A stretch of 64,000 nucleotides of DNA, taken from positions 106,923 to 170,922 of the forward strand of contig QAOA01000533.1 in the NCBI GenBank assembly GCA_003255065.1, given 5' to 3'. The DNA is from Cercis canadensis. Taxonomy: Eukaryota; Streptophyta; Magnoliopsida; Fabales; Fabaceae. The notes beneath the pieces are model-generated. The model did not search any database and was not told where the DNA came from. It saw only the letters and a program-made list of their open reading frames with translations. How positions within the stretch are numbered: position 1 is the first letter of the stretch; each line of letters starts with the position of its first letter. Position numbers and translations under genes: made by a program. This document shows, piece after piece, positions 10,490-22,814 of the stretch.

Positions 10490-10933
10490 GTTACTTGAGA
10501 ATACTCTTCGCTAAAGTGAAAGAACCTGATGATGACTTGCCCTTAGAATTCAGTTTTGGCTTTATACTAAATGGTTTGTAGCTGAGTGGTACTAAGATTG
10601 TTCTCAGGGTTTATAAATTATGTATTCAAACCCAGAGTCATAGCCAAAGTACCAAAATAAGTTTTGGCCTTATGCTTATGATTCTTTGTTTTCTCTTCTC
10701 TCACAGACTTTGTAATCACTAACAGGTAGGTACTGAGGTACCTCTGCCTGCAGAGATATCTTTGAGAATGAAGATCGGAAGAAAAGGGACCAAGTACCTC
10801 TTTGTATTTCTTCATGCTTAGCAAGAACTCTGCGTATGCTAAAACCCATTGGGGTTTGACAGATAAAGGAGATATCACTAAGATAACTTAAGCCGACCGA
10901 CTTAGGGTTTTTATTTTTTATATTTCCAACCAA
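10490..10933 (-). pseudogene. broken copy of the unrecognised gene at 12747-13159
   Basis: The minus strand encodes residues alignable with the 12.7-kb copy: WVLAYAEFL, GPFSS-LHSQRYL, CRQRYLSTYLLVITK, SVREEKTK and KAKT. A SINE inserted at 10566-10659 replaces the C-terminal continuation; beyond it the frame resumes with KAKTE and a frameshifted KGKS. I do not know the function of this family; the shared RQRYLR-Y block is the most conserved part. Confidence 0.6.
10566..10659 (+). mobile_element. short SINE (tRNA-like) insertion
   Basis: About 94 bases flanked by a 14-base duplication, AGTTTTGGCTTTAT at 10552-10565 and AGTTTTGGCCTTAT at 10660-10673 (one mismatch). Inside are an A-box-like TAGCTGAGTGG at 10579 and a B-box-like ATTCAAACCC at 10624, spaced as in tRNA-derived RNA polymerase III promoters. 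The interruption is absent from the paralogous sequence at 12.8 kb, which supports insertion. Confidence 0.65.
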
Positions 10934-11095
10934 TAGAGGAGTTTGTGTGGGCAGTACAAATAATGAGATGTTACCTAAAACTGAACAATAAATCCATGTG
11001 ACACATAAAAATTGAACAATAATTCATATATTATATGCATTGAAGGCACTGAAAAAACCTCCTTTTATATATATTTTGTCATGATTCAAAGGTAA

Positions 11096-11294
11096 TTGTT
11101 CATAAAACACCGATAGGAACTACTTATTTTCCAATATTTATAATTCCATATATTATCGCTGATTACAAATTGGGCAACTCCTTAGCAAAATATTATTTTT
11201 CATTATATACTATAATTTTTCTATCCTATTGATAAGGATGTTTATAAGAAGAATGCCAATAGTAAGAACTTCAACTAAGGCAGAGCTGGAACAC
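11096..11294. repeat. direct repeat A (first copy)
   Basis: About 200 bases starting TTGTTCATAAAAC and ending GCAGAGCTGGAACAC recur at 11638-11851 with scattered differences. A much more diverged third copy may lie at about 13965-14070. No gene is seen. The 340 bases between the copies are AT-rich and hold a short tandem CTTCAACAAATAGTT. Confidence 0.8.
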
Positions 11295-11637
11295 TTCAAC
11301 AAATAGTTCAACAAATAGTGAAAAATTATGATGTATGTTTTAATTCTTAATAATATAATACTTTATAAATAAAAAGATTGTTGAAAAAAATATATTGATG
11401 TTATTTGTTTTTCAGTTTTAAAGGAAAAATTGTGTGACATAATGTTTGATAAGAGGATTATATTTCAGTGCAAATAATTTAAACAATATAGATAGGTTTA
11501 TGTTGTTTTCACCTTTTTCAATTTCATTCGAACTCTGTAAAAAGTTAGATCTAATTAAATTTATAAATGTTAATTTTACATGAGTCGCTATTGTATATCA
11601 CATGCCACTGCCGAGCCTACACTGGGCACTGTATTAG

Positions 11638-11851
11638 TTGTTCATAAAACCAACGAATAGAAAGTACTTATTAACTACTTAATATCAAAATTTAATAATC
11701 CCACATATTATCTCTGATTACAAATTGGGCAACTCCTTAGCAAAATATTATTTTTCATTATATATATTATAATTTTTCTATCCTATTGATAAGGATGATT
11801 ATAAGAAGAATGCCAATAGTAAGAACTACAACTAAGGCAGAGCTGGAACAC
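11638..11851. repeat. direct repeat A (second copy)
   Basis: Second copy of the repeat at 11096-11294. The paralogous gene copies at 10.5 and 12.8 kb flank this pair, so the repeats may belong to the same segmental duplication. Confidence 0.8.
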
Positions 11852-12746
11852 ATTAGCAAATTACCGTTGAAAAGAAGAACTTTTGGGTCACTAATGTGTC
11901 AATTTGATTGTTTCCTATTAATTAAAAGTTCCTCTAAAATAAGGAGAATATTTTAGGAGTATTTTAAATTTTCAAATAAATAATAAATAAGCCTTATTTT
12001 TTTATGTGATTAATAAAGCTTATTAAGGCATTAATTAAATACTTAAATTAGTCCTTACTTAACTAGTTAAAGGGCATTGTGTGAGCAATGTAAGTTTTTT
12101 ACATTAATTAATTAGTGCATTATTAAAGTAGGTTGTGGAAATAGGAGTAGGATTCTCTCCTTCTACCCCTAACATGATAGTATCTTATTCAAAAAAATAT
12201 GAGCTCTACACGTTCTTGTGATCAACTTTTTTATTTTCCATAATTAATACCTAATTTTTTCCTGAGATAGTTAAACTTCATTATCTCAATTATTAATAAA
12301 AGTTTCAGGAAATATCTCATTTAACTTCTAATGTAAAAGTTCCAAAGAAAAAAAAAAAATCTTATTCATGATCTTTTAAAATAAAAAATTATAAACGAAA
12401 CTTGGAATTTTCAGAATGTTATTCAAAGCAGCAATCTTAAATTCTAATAATTGGACATATCTAGGCATTTTATGAACTTCTACCATCCTACATTGAAGTA
12501 TGAGTAAATTCAATTGCACCACAGAATTGAATGCAGCCGATTTAAGAAGGGCTAAAATAATAATATGCTGTCCACAGATCTAACATGATAGTGTCTTATT
12601 CAAAATATATGAGCTACACGTTCTTGTGATCAACTTTTTTATTTTCCATAATTATTACCCAATAAATGGCTTCAAAAAATATGAACAAAAGCTCCATGAT
12701 TGAAGAAGTGGCTCATTCAAGGAATCGGAATCACTGGAACTTTTTC
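11852..12746. other. no recognisable gene
   Basis: AT-rich intergenic sequence. A phrase around 12170-12240 (GATAGTATCTTATTCAAAA ... ACGTTCTTGTGATC) recurs at about 12588-12650, indicating a short local duplication. Confidence 0.5.
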
Positions 12747-13159
12747 TCAGTTCACCAACCGCAACTTTAGCCATGCAAAGTAGGAAGAACTAATCATAGC
12801 TGAATTTAAAGGAGCAGATAATGACTTGCCCTTGGACTCAGTTTTGGCCTTGTTATTCTTCTTCTTGTTCTTCTGCTTCGTTGCTTTCTCCTCTTCCACA
12901 GTCTTTGTCATCAGTAAGGGATAGATTCTGAGGTACCTCTGCCTGCCGAGATTGCCGAGATATTTTGGAGAGTGAAGGGAAGGAAAAGGAGCAACCTTTT
13001 CTTTCTCTTTCTCCATGATTATGTTTTTCAGAAACTCTGCGTCTGCTAAAGCCCATTGATAAACCTTGATGTCAACGGGAGAGCTTGCTTTCGATTGGGT
13101 TTGGGAATCTTGGCATCCTTCTATGGAAACTCCAGCGTTCATCATCTTTCGTAGCCTTT
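12747..13159 (-). CDS. hypothetical protein, 3'-terminal exon (paralogue of 10490-10933)
   Basis: The minus strand is open from a splice acceptor (AATTGCAG|AAAGG at 13159) to the stop at 12747. The protein includes RLRKMMNAGVSIEGCQD, VYQWALADAEFLKNI, APFPSLHSPKYL, LGRQRYLRIYPLLMTK and a lysine-rich tail with KQKNKKKNN. I do not recognise the family. An upstream exon should lie beyond 13200 but was not identified, so the start is unknown. It may be a real terminal exon or a decaying relic. Confidence 0.45.
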
Positions 13160-13616
13160 CTGCAATTGAAATAATAAATCTAAACAACAGAAGGGAGTTT
13201 GGGTTGGAAGTATATAAATAAATAATGAGATATTATCAAAAACAAACTCTAAAACCATAAGGATTGCCAAGTGAACGGCAAGTCTTGGTGATACAATCCC
13301 AATTGCTTTCTATCACAAATTAATGCCTGCTTCTCGGTAATTGGTATTTCCCTAGCTAGGCAAAACTAGAAAATCTATCAAATTATTTATTTATTTATTT
13401 TAATATACATCAAGAAGTTTTTATCATGACTTAAAACTAAAAATCCTATCCAATTCCGCACTTACCCCAACCATCTGCTAAGCTTAGATTGATTTACTCT
13501 ATTGCATTATTAAATACAAACAACATATGGGCATCATATACCAAAACCATATCAGCTACTACTTCTTAACACATTAATTGTTGGTACTTCAATAGGTTTA
13601 GAAAATGAGTAAAATC

Positions 13617-13876
13617 CTTTTTTATCCCTGAAAGATAGGAACAATCTATTTAGTCTTGGAAAGATTTTTAGTATCATTTTAGTCATTGGAAGAAAAATTT
13701 TTGTATCAAAATAGTCATACGCCAACTTCCACTAAATATGCTCTTTCAACTCTCACAAATACAAATGACAATTTTGATGGATATAATTACCTTCCGGGGA
13801 CTAAATGACACTAAAAATCTTTCAGGAACTAAACTGATTGTGCTTGTATCTTTTAGGGACCAAAAGGGTTTTACTC
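13617..13876. mobile_element. Mutator-type MITE
   Basis: A 260-base element with inverted ends: GAGTAAAATCCTTTTTTATC at the left and, reversed, GAGTAAAACCCTTTTGGTCC at the right. The similarity extends through most of the element, so it can fold back. The flanking 9-base strings match only partly (6 of 9). Related sequence appears one-sidedly near 43897, 44497 and 47427. Confidence 0.75.
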
Positions 13877-14136
13877 TTAAATATTTATATATGAGCATTA
13901 TTATTTTGCTAGCATGAATCAAGGAAATTTTGTCACGGTAAGGTGAGTTTTGGATAAAACAAGTTTTAGGAACTACTTATGAATAAATGTTTATAATTTC
14001 TATATTATCCTTATTACACATTAAGCAACATGTTAGCTAAATATCATTTTTTCATTTATTATATACAGTGAGTATTGTGATTTAGAGCTTGCACATACCC
14101 CATATAATTTTCTTGTCTTGCAAAATATTGTATTTG

Positions 14137-15502
14137 TGTGAGATACTGTAACGTAAAAAGTGTATGCAAGTGTACGTATTGTAATCAAATAATAGAGATG
14201 TGAGTTAAAGTATTGTCTCACTGAGACTGTGGCTACTAAGTACCAAAATTGAGCGTATTCCAATTTTATCTAGACAGTTGATAAGTTGAATTATAGCAAT
14301 AATCAAATGCAAAATAGTAAATGAATAACAATCATTGTAAAAAGAGTAGAAATATAGAAAGAGAATATCTAGGGTTTCGATTTTACCGTAGCTAGTCTGA
14401 ATTGCTACTTCTATTTCATTAACCAAAGATAATCTTCTTAATTGCTAGCCAAGAACCCGAAATTATACATTAGCCTTTTCCAAGGACAAACAAATGTATT
14501 CCCAAATTAAGAATCCACTATATTCTTATGTAAATTGCGAATAATCTAGAAATTCAATTAATTCTATAGTTCTCTTTAATAGCTACAAAAACCATAAAGG
14601 TATATCCCTATCCCTTATGGAATCTATGTTCTTAATCCCTATGATCTTCAATTACAACTAACCTCTTAGTATCATTGCAATTATCAATTCATCTAATATG
14701 ATAGCCATTCAAAAGGAAGCAATAAACATGGAGATGAAAAAGACAATTAATTAGAAGGTTTTTTGATTAAATCTGTAGAATTTATAATCCATCCTAAGTT
14801 AGGTTATGTCTTCACCCTAGATAGTGGAATTAGTTCATAACGAATAGAGAAAACATCTTTACACACAAATTAAACATAAGTCATAAGAAAGATGAAAAAA
14901 TAAATTTGTGTAGACGACGATTCAATGACGAAAACACCGATCTTCAAGCTTGATCTCTCTTCTCTTTTTGCCTCTTGCGTAAAAACGTGTGGACCCCTAA
15001 TTTAGTTCCTAAAAGTCCTATTTATATGTCCTAGGAAGTTTAAGAGAAAAAAGGAATAAAAAAAACTATGAATCCTAGTGAAATTTGGACTCTTAGAAGT
15101 CAAATCCCGAGTTGACCTCAGAGGGCTGTAGCTTTGGGTTTGGGCACTACAACCTCCCATTCTCTGCCTGGAAGGTGCTGCAGTGCTCTAGTCTATACCA
15201 TTTAGTGTATTTTTCATCTTCCAGGGCGTTGCGGGGCCCAGCTCTCTGTCCAAACTCCATTTTCAGCTCAATAGCAGGGCTGCAACCTTGGGATTGGGGG
15301 CCGCAACGCCTAAGTCTCTGCCTCTAATTTCAAAGTGCACGAGTTTAGCCTCTTTCTTGCACCGATACGGCTTCCAAGGTATTCAAAAGCACAAACCACC
15401 AAAAGGAATCATACTTCATGAAAATGTACCTTAAGACACTTAAGAATGAACAAAAGTCAAGTGAGATTAACACGAGATAAGCAATATAAAACCATCTTAT
15501 CA
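14137..15502 (-). mobile_element. LTR of an Athila-like Ty3/gypsy element (3' LTR, minus orientation)
   Basis: It starts TGTGAGATACTGTAACG and ends ...TTATCA, next to a polypurine tract (minus strand AAGTTTGGGGG). The same architecture, with the phrase CAAGTGTACG near the left end and GC-richer blocks in the second half, is seen in the LTRs at 52357-54032 and 58332-59765. At 1.37 kb it is close to their length. No second LTR of this element is in the window. Confidence 0.75.
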
Positions 15503-17466
15503 AATACCCCCAAACTTAAGATTTGCTTGTCCTCGAGGAAAAACCAAGGACTAATATCCGCTCTAAAACTACTGAAAAATTATTCAGCTTTACTCCTCCG
15601 TTAGGTCTCAAAGGTAAGAAAATATCAGAATTCATGGAAACATGCTCAAATTAAATTGGTAATTTACTCTGTCATTGAAACTCTTCATGAATAACCAACT
15701 CCTTGAGTGTGTATGTGTATCCAACACATTGACCTAATGAAATATAAATCAACTTATACATGCTTTTTTCTTATAGAAGTAGACCTCTCAATTGGAACCA
15801 AAAAGAAACTCCATAGACTAGTTATCATGTCACTCTCCACTAATGTAGGCTCACTGTCAAGCTTGTAATGTAAGGCTATGGTTAGGGTGTGGTAAAAGGT
15901 TGTCAAAATGGCTCACTTCATCCATGACACATCACCTCAGCTAAGATTTTGGAGCACTTCCTTCACTTAGTTTTCACCCAACTTTTCACTATCTTCCTTT
16001 CTTACTTTGTCAACTACCTTGATTTTCTTTTTTCTATTTACTTTCATTTGATTGTGCTTTCTTTTTCCTCTTGCTTTTTCTTGAATGGTTGATTTCATCC
16101 CTAAATATTTTTTTTTTTTTTTTGCTTTTATTGATTCAAAGGGGTGAACCAACCTTTTCTTTCTTTTCATTTACATTTTTTTTTCATGAGTCAAGAAACA
16201 ACAATCTACTTGCACATTTTTCAAGATTCATTACTCCACCCATCCACCTTATATTTCACTATGATCTTAATATTTTTCCTAGAATCTGTGTGTGTCATGA
16301 ATGTACGGTTAGTGAAAATATTAGAGGTTTTGGATTTCTATATGGGTTGACAAAGAGAAGGCTAAGTATCAAGCTCAAATGTGGTGACTAAGGGGATACA
16401 TAAAACATGAGTTGTCTTGAAAGACTCAATTGATCCAAACAATGCCTAAATCATTTCTCTAATGTCTCTAAGCCTATCATTTCGCCTCAATTGGCATTCA
16501 AACTAGTTCTAGAGTTCTTATAAGGTCAATAATTGCTAAGCATGCATAAATCTTCTTCAAGTAACTCTCTAAAAGTAATGCATAGGATCAAGTGCTCAAT
16601 TGTGTCAAGGAGAGAGTTAATGTAGAAGAAAGATCACAGAAGAGTTAGCCATACACCATAAAGTTATGCAAATTTTCCAAAAATTTTGAATAACTACTCA
16701 AAATATTTTATCATTGACCCTGGCGTTTCAAACTTACATAGTTATCATTAATTACATTACATTTACCTACTACTACAAGTTATAGAAAAAGAAAAATCAA
16801 AAAGTTTTTCCTACTTCCCAAACTTGGTACATGCATTGTCCTCAATGTATCCAAAAAGAAAGAAAAAAAAAACTTCCCTAGAAGGTTTCAGACAAGCTAT
16901 CCGTGTTGCCAAAATCCTCATCGGTTGCGCTGAAGTCATCCTCTTCTCTTCCATAAGTGTAAGGCAGAAACACCGGTGGTGTAGGGAATGCCTGAGCCCC
17001 GAGCGGCATAGCACTGGCTATTATACTTAACCAAGTAAGCGTTACAGCTCTTCTAGTGCTTGAAGAATATGTCGGCACGCTCCATGAATCTATTAGCTCT
17101 ATGCATAAACTGGTCTAAGCAGTCTGCATGTTGGAGGAGTCAAGACATCTGATACTCTAGACGGGCAAGGCCGGACCTTGAAGAGCTCGAGGGGTGGGTG
17201 TCAAGGGTCTGGGTGGGAGTAGATGGTGGTGTCTGGGCAGGTGTTGGCTCTTGTGGCTATGGTGATGGTTACTAGAGTACTAGCTTCAACTCTGGAGGTA
17301 GTGTGCAGTGGCGTCTAATGGTGGCTTTGGATGAAACAACTCCCCTCATTGGGCCTCCATTCAACCTCGGCCTACTGACACAACATCTGGATCACTGAGG
17401 GGTGGCCGAAGGCAGTGCCTTTGGCACTGTCATTGTAATGCAGGATCAATTGCTGGATAAGCGTGT
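15503..17466 (-). mobile_element. Athila-like 3' internal region with polypurine tract
   Basis: The polypurine tract abuts the LTR at 15503-15520. The region then runs parallel, by eye, to 54033-55500: shared landmarks are TTTGCTTGTCCTCGAG, CCACTAATGTAGGCTCA, AAGCTTGTAATGT and CATTGTCCTCAATGT. The polypyrimidine ORFs in this stretch are not genes. Toward 17.2-17.46 kb it joins the degraded end of the env-position ORF. Confidence 0.7.
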
Positions 17467-19519
17467 TGATGAGCTATCGAGGCTCTTCAAATTAATCAAT
17501 TTATAATCAGTTTACCAAAGCTACATGTAGCATAAGGCAACATCGAGTCAAACCAAAGGATTACTCTAATTAGGAAATCAAATTAATGAGCATAAAAAAA
17601 TAAGGGGGTTTGTTTTGTAGAAGTGATCAACAAAAGTTAATTAAAAGTGATAAACTGAATTAAGGAAAGCAACCAATCTAAGTTTAACTAATTCTGATTT
17701 TAATTCATCCTTGATTATAAAAGATTCATTCAGTAATTAACCTAGTTCTTGGCCTTAGAACACATCAAGAAACCTCTAAGTGATCTATGGATCTCTACGA
17801 GATAAGCATCCAAAATTTAATTAATTAAGGTTCAATAAATTAAGCATCCACTAATCCAAATTAATCTAAGGTCTAGAATCTAGCCAAGGGTAAACAATCC
17901 ATCCAAAATCTTAGAAACATTGTTTAATCTTTACAATCCTCTTTTAACATATGAAATTAAGCAATTATCATATGAATATTTAAATATGAATTTAAGCAAC
18001 TCAAACAGAATCAAAGGAGGTAAAACAATTCATTAATCAGTAAATACATAGCAGTTAAAACATAATCTTAGAATCAATAATTAGAATAGCCAAAACCTAG
18101 ATTGATTTAAGTACTTAGCCCTCCATGAACATGAGAGAATGATCAAATACAAGAAAAAACAAAGAAAACTATATAGAGAGAAAAGAGGCAGAAAAACTGT
18201 CTAGAGAAAGGATTGTGAATCTCGGCTGCCTCTTTTCCTACATATAGACATCCAAAAATAACTGCATACCCAAACTACCCTTAGGTCAGAATTATTCCCA
18301 TAGGCCTTAGCTTTAATTGGCCATTGGTTTGGGTTTAATTGGGCTTGGAATGAGGAAGTTAGACCCAATTGACTCTGAACTGCTCTCTGAACTAATTAGT
18401 CAATTTCAAGGGAAAATACCACCATCAGAAAGCCATATTTTGGAGAATTTATCTTCAAAATAATTGAAGATTTATGTCTTAGCTATCCAATGGTACTAAT
18501 TTCAGGTCCATATGACACCCATAGCCAAATGTATGTCCCAATCTCTTCACATGGGTCAGGATCCAGCGACAACATCTCTTCTCTAACTTCTAGGCAACAT
18601 ATGACCTGCTGGACATCCGAATTGGCCTTGGAGATCTGAATTAAAGTTGTAGATAATTCTCTCAGCTTTCCTACAAGGTAAAATTCATAATTTTTAGATA
18701 TCTAGAACTAAAGATATGCATGAAACACAGAGATAGCATTAAATTACCAGTATTGTTGAAAAACACAATTAGGCCAAATTGGATCCCAACTGATAAAATG
18801 TGGCCCAAGCCCAATCAATTCAGCTCAAAAGGGGTTTAAAAGACTAAATATGAAGGTTAACTACTGTATAAAAAATGTGTTCATCATGTGTTGATGTCGA
18901 TGGATTAACCCATCACTATGCAGTAGAGAAGAATGACCTAGTTTGTGGTGATGTCACTGAGGTGGCCGGTAGGAATGAGGCGGGCACATAGGAAGTGGTG
19001 CCACACCTTGCTGATTGTTTCTAGTGCCAAGGCTTTAAAGGAAATGGGAGTGTCGCCATGCATCTTCCACTGAATACCCAATTGGCATAGGGTACGAATC
19101 ATGGTTTCCCAGTTTAGACCATAATGGATGTAGTGAAGATAGTCATCGTTCTTGATGTTTGGGAGGCCAAACAGGACATTAATGGAACGACTGTCGAAAG
19201 GTACCCATTTGCCTCTCATTAACACCTTGAATTCCTTTTGGAATTTGGCATTGGTGTAGAACTCCTTCACTAGTGGAACATTGGCAGCTATTGGGTGTGC
19301 AACAAAATCCAACCAGCCATTGCTATTAGCGAGTGCCCTTATTTTATAGTTGTGGGCTTGGGTAAATACCAAGCCTTTTTCTTGCACCAAGGCTTTGTTG
19401 ACCATTGAATCCAGGAACCGGCCCTCGGATTCCTTGTTCACAAACTTCCCGCAGTCATAAGTGCCGGAGCCGGACCATAAGGGGGAAGTGACTGCCTTGC
19501 GCTTTGCCGGTGGTGCCAT
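17200..19519 (-). pseudogene. env-position ORF of the Athila-like element (plant transposon protein domain), split by a solo LTR
   Basis: The minus-strand ORF begins MAPPAKRKAVTSPLWSGSG and continues FVNKESEGRFLDSMVNKAL, HPIAANVPLVKEFYTNAKF, VLMRGKWVPFDSRSINVLFG, VWHHFLCARLIPTGHLSD. This is the domain called putative plant transposon protein, found in the third ORF of Athila/Tat-type retrotransposons; its role is unsettled. At 18938 a stop appears, and at 18886 a solo LTR interrupts it. Beyond the LTR, near 17.4 kb, TLIQQLILHYNDSAKGTAFG continues the sequence with further stops. Confidence 0.75.
17467..18886 (-). mobile_element. solo LTR inserted in the env-position ORF
   Basis: A 1420-base block starts TGATGAGC and ends TTCATCA, an inverted TGATGA/TCATCA pair. 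Flanks CGTGT (17462-17466) and TGTGT (18887-18891) form a 5-base duplication with one mismatch. Removing it rejoins the ORF around CATCAACAC. On the minus strand a CTATATG near 18240 is a possible promoter. No internal retrotransposon domains are present, hence solo LTR. Confidence 0.75.
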
Positions 19520-19764
19520 TGGTTGGAGGCAAATGAGATGTACCTAAATAAGTTTGCCATCATGCAGTGTGCTTTGAAGTTCAAATTAATAATCATAGAA
19601 GAGCATGTGAATTTTGTATATGAAAACAAGTTAAGTCAAGTATTTCATCAAGAGGTTCAATTCCTTTATATGCTATGGCATGCAAGCTCATGGGCATAAC
19701 AACACTATGTTTCACACACCCTAGTCCTAAGGGTGGGCCTTAATGATAGACAATAAAAGTTAGC
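19520..19764 (-). other. Athila-like element, region upstream of the env-position ORF
   Basis: Non-coding sequence between the ORF start and the second solo LTR; no gene seen. It would be continuous with 22815 onward if the solo LTR were removed. Confidence 0.5.
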
Positions 19765-22700
19765 TGTTGATACCAAAATTATGTAATAAAAAAATAAAGG
19801 AAATAAAAAAAGTAAAAATAATAATAAAATACAAAAAAATAGTATTAATAACAATAAAATAGAAAAAACAAGAATTGATATCTCTGCAATCCTGACTCTG
19901 GACGGCAATATGCTTTCGACGAAATGCCATTCACCAATCCAGCACCACCCACCCTACAGTGTCTTTGCAGCTTAAAACTAGGAAAAACACATTGATTAAC
20001 CAGTCAACTTGCACACAATTTTGGCTATAAAAAGCCTTATAATACACAGACAAAAGGGGGGACCAAAATTCTGAAACAAAATAGAGAGAAAAGAAACACA
20101 AACAAAGAGCAATACACAGACACAAGAGTGAATAGAAAGATGCAAGCAACAAACAGAGAGTGAAATTCTGAAATACCAAACAACCAAAAGTGAGAAAATC
20201 CAGTACCATACCGAAGGGGAAACTCCAAAATTTTTATCATATCAGGTATTAATACCATCTCACATTTTTGTTGTTGTGTAAATATTTTATTGTTGGTTAA
20301 ATACTACACAAAGCACAAATTTAACCCACGATTTTTGATATCATAAACCAAAAAAATCCTCAAATTACTTTCCATTTTTGTTTACGGTATATACACTCCA
20401 CCCCTTTCATTTCTTTTCTTAAACAAACCGAACCAAAAAATTATAACAGAGGTTACCAGAGGAAAGGAAAGAGAGATAGAGCACAAAAATTAACCCATTC
20501 CCATACTTGTTAGCACCCAATCTAGAGAGGTAAACAACACTTATAGGAAGGGAACAAAAAATACACAGATGAGGGTACATGCATCCCCAATTTTTAGAGA
20601 GAGAAATAATTCTTAGAGTGAGAAACCCATTTCTTCTAGAGAGAAGATAGAGACCCAAAATGAGAGGGATGAAGGAAATTTTTGCTCACCATATGATCAA
20701 TGGGTTAAAGATGGAAGGTGAAGATTGAAAAATGGAGGTCCTGCATTCTCACCATTTTCGCCCCTTTGCCCCTTTTCCTTTTTCTTCCCCCACAGTTTCT
20801 CCCTTCCCTGTCTGGTTTCCTTCCTTCTTGTACGTGTGGTGTTTAGTTCATTAGCACCTTGACTTTTATTTTTTTTATCCATATGAAGCTATTTCCTTTT
20901 TTATGACTTTTGTTGATTTATTTGGGCTCTTGTGTTTGGTCTGGGTTGGTTAAGGTAATGTAGTGTTTTTATTTTTTTTTTATTTTAGTTTTATAGCTTA
21001 TTTTGTGCTTCTTAGTTCTGATTTGTTGCTAAGTCATTGGGCTTTTCGGCTGTTATGTTTTATTGAAATCAATTTGCTTGGATTTTGTTGGTCATGTCTT
21101 TTGCCTATTTTAATGTCTAGGCTGTTTTGTTTTGTTTTTTTTTTTTTTTATGGGCTATTAAGTTGTTGGCTAGCCTATTCAATTTTCTTTTATGCTGTTT
21201 TACTTGTCAACTTGGACTAAAATTCGTTGGACTCACTTATTCCATTGGGTGCATGTTTTTGTGTGTGTTACTTTCTTTGTTATCTGATTACCTATTGGAC
21301 CAAGCTTTTTTTTTTTGATAAAATTACTTTCTCTTATTTAGTTTGGGCCATTCTATTTTGGCCCATTGCTTATTAAAATTCGTGGGCCTTTGTCTCTTTT
21401 AATCTATTCCCTTTGCTGGCCATATTAACTTATTGGGCTGGACCCTTTTTGTTGGATTTATTTTTATATGTTTAATTTGGGCTCCTTTTTAGATATATAT
21501 CAATGGTTTGGATTTGGTCACTATATATGGATTTGGGCTGATTTATTTATTTTATAATTTTTATTTCATTCATTTGTTTCTTGTTTATTATTATTACTAT
21601 TATAATTTTGTCTTAATAGCACTAATTCGCTTTAAATTATTCACTTCACCTTACTTCATGCCTTTTTAATATTAAGCTTAGTTTCTTTTTTTTTTCTTCT
21701 TTTCTTTTCATTCACAAAAATAAAAGCTCAACGATAGATTAAATTAAGAAATATTGTGTCGACAATTTTTTCTAATGTTCCTGAGGTGAGAGATAAATTT
21801 TTTGGTTATGCCAGAGGTACTGGTGTGGTCAATAAAATTCTCAATATCGCTTTTATCTTTTTAATTACTACATTTATAGCATTTATTTGCTACATTATAA
21901 TTCATCTCATTACATCTTAACATTATTTTTAATTAAGCTAAAAAAAGATTATTGATGAGGGAATAATTGAAATTAGTTATGATAATGATGAGGTTTCGAT
22001 ATTCCAGAGGTAAAGGGATGTCTCTAGTTCGGCCAAAGGTACTAGTAGGGCATGAGGTCAATTCCTGATAAAAATATTTGTCGGTGCATAATTTCCAAAC
22101 GAATATTTTCCAAATATAATACTTCAGCTTTTATTACCTTAATGTGAGTTTAAAAGATACCGACGAGAGAATAGTTAGGGATAATAGTAATGATGGCGAT
22201 TCCTTGACATTTCGGAGGTGAGAAGTGTCACTTTAATCTTTTCAGGTGTACTGGTGGACTTAAAGAAATACCTCCGATAAAAATCTTTGTCACAAGTCTC
22301 GAACATTTCATAAACACATATAAATTGTCTTTCATGTATCTAGATATCACTTAGTGAGATTGCTAAATATTGCTTATGACAGAATAGATTGGGCGAGGAT
22401 TGAAATGACAATCACGAACTCCACCTAATAGTCTTGAAGCATCCTTTAGGTTTTTCCAGATGGATTGGCGGGACCTAACAAATGTTAATTTATTTTAAAA
22501 TATAATGTTATGACCAATTTAATTCACTCCAAGAGAAAACAAAAGATTAAATAGGTAACTGTTCTAAGAACCGACGTCGTAGGGTGCTAATAACTTTCTT
22601 ACACGTAATCAACCCCCAAATCTAAACTCTGAATGTAGACCAAATCTTTTAGGTGTCCAATCGCACCATTTCATTTGTTTAAAAATGGAATAAAATGATT

Positions 22701-22814
22701 GGTGGCGACTCTATTCTTTTCTTGCATATTATTGCACATTGTTAGCTTTTTATTTCTTCTCGCATGGGGGATTTTGCCGCTCTGCATCATGCTCCCGAAA
22801 GGGACGTTGTGACA
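19765..22814 (+). mobile_element. long solo LTR, Ty3/gypsy type
   Basis: A 3.05-kb block begins TGTTGATACC and ends GTTGTGACA. Flanks TTAGC (19760-19764) and CTAGC (22815-22819) agree at four of five bases. Near the right end are GGTGGCGACTCT (22711) and GAAAGGGACGTTGTGACA, phrases I associate with long LTRs of Tat-clade plant elements. Between about 21760 and 22480 there are four degenerate units of about 200 bases. The ORFs at 20.0-21.3 kb lie in T-rich or A-rich LTR sequence and are not genes. Confidence 0.7.

Noticed and set aside
10566-10659. A functional tRNA gene
   Set aside because: It has A and B box-like motifs but no foldable cloverleaf that I could draw, and it is bounded by a target duplication, so SINE is preferred.
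11595-11640. Possible Helitron 3' end (GCCTACACTGGGC then GTATTAG)
   Set aside because: The hairpin is weak and the last bases are not CTRR; it lies 1.6 kb from the helicase and beyond the duplicated gene.
15967-16391. Lys-rich and Phe-rich ORFs on opposite strands
   Set aside because: Low-complexity pyrimidine/purine sequence of the Athila-like 3' region.
19705-21318. Several ORFs rich in Phe, Leu and Ser
   Set aside because: They come from T-rich or A-rich sequence of the long solo LTR and overlap in several frames.
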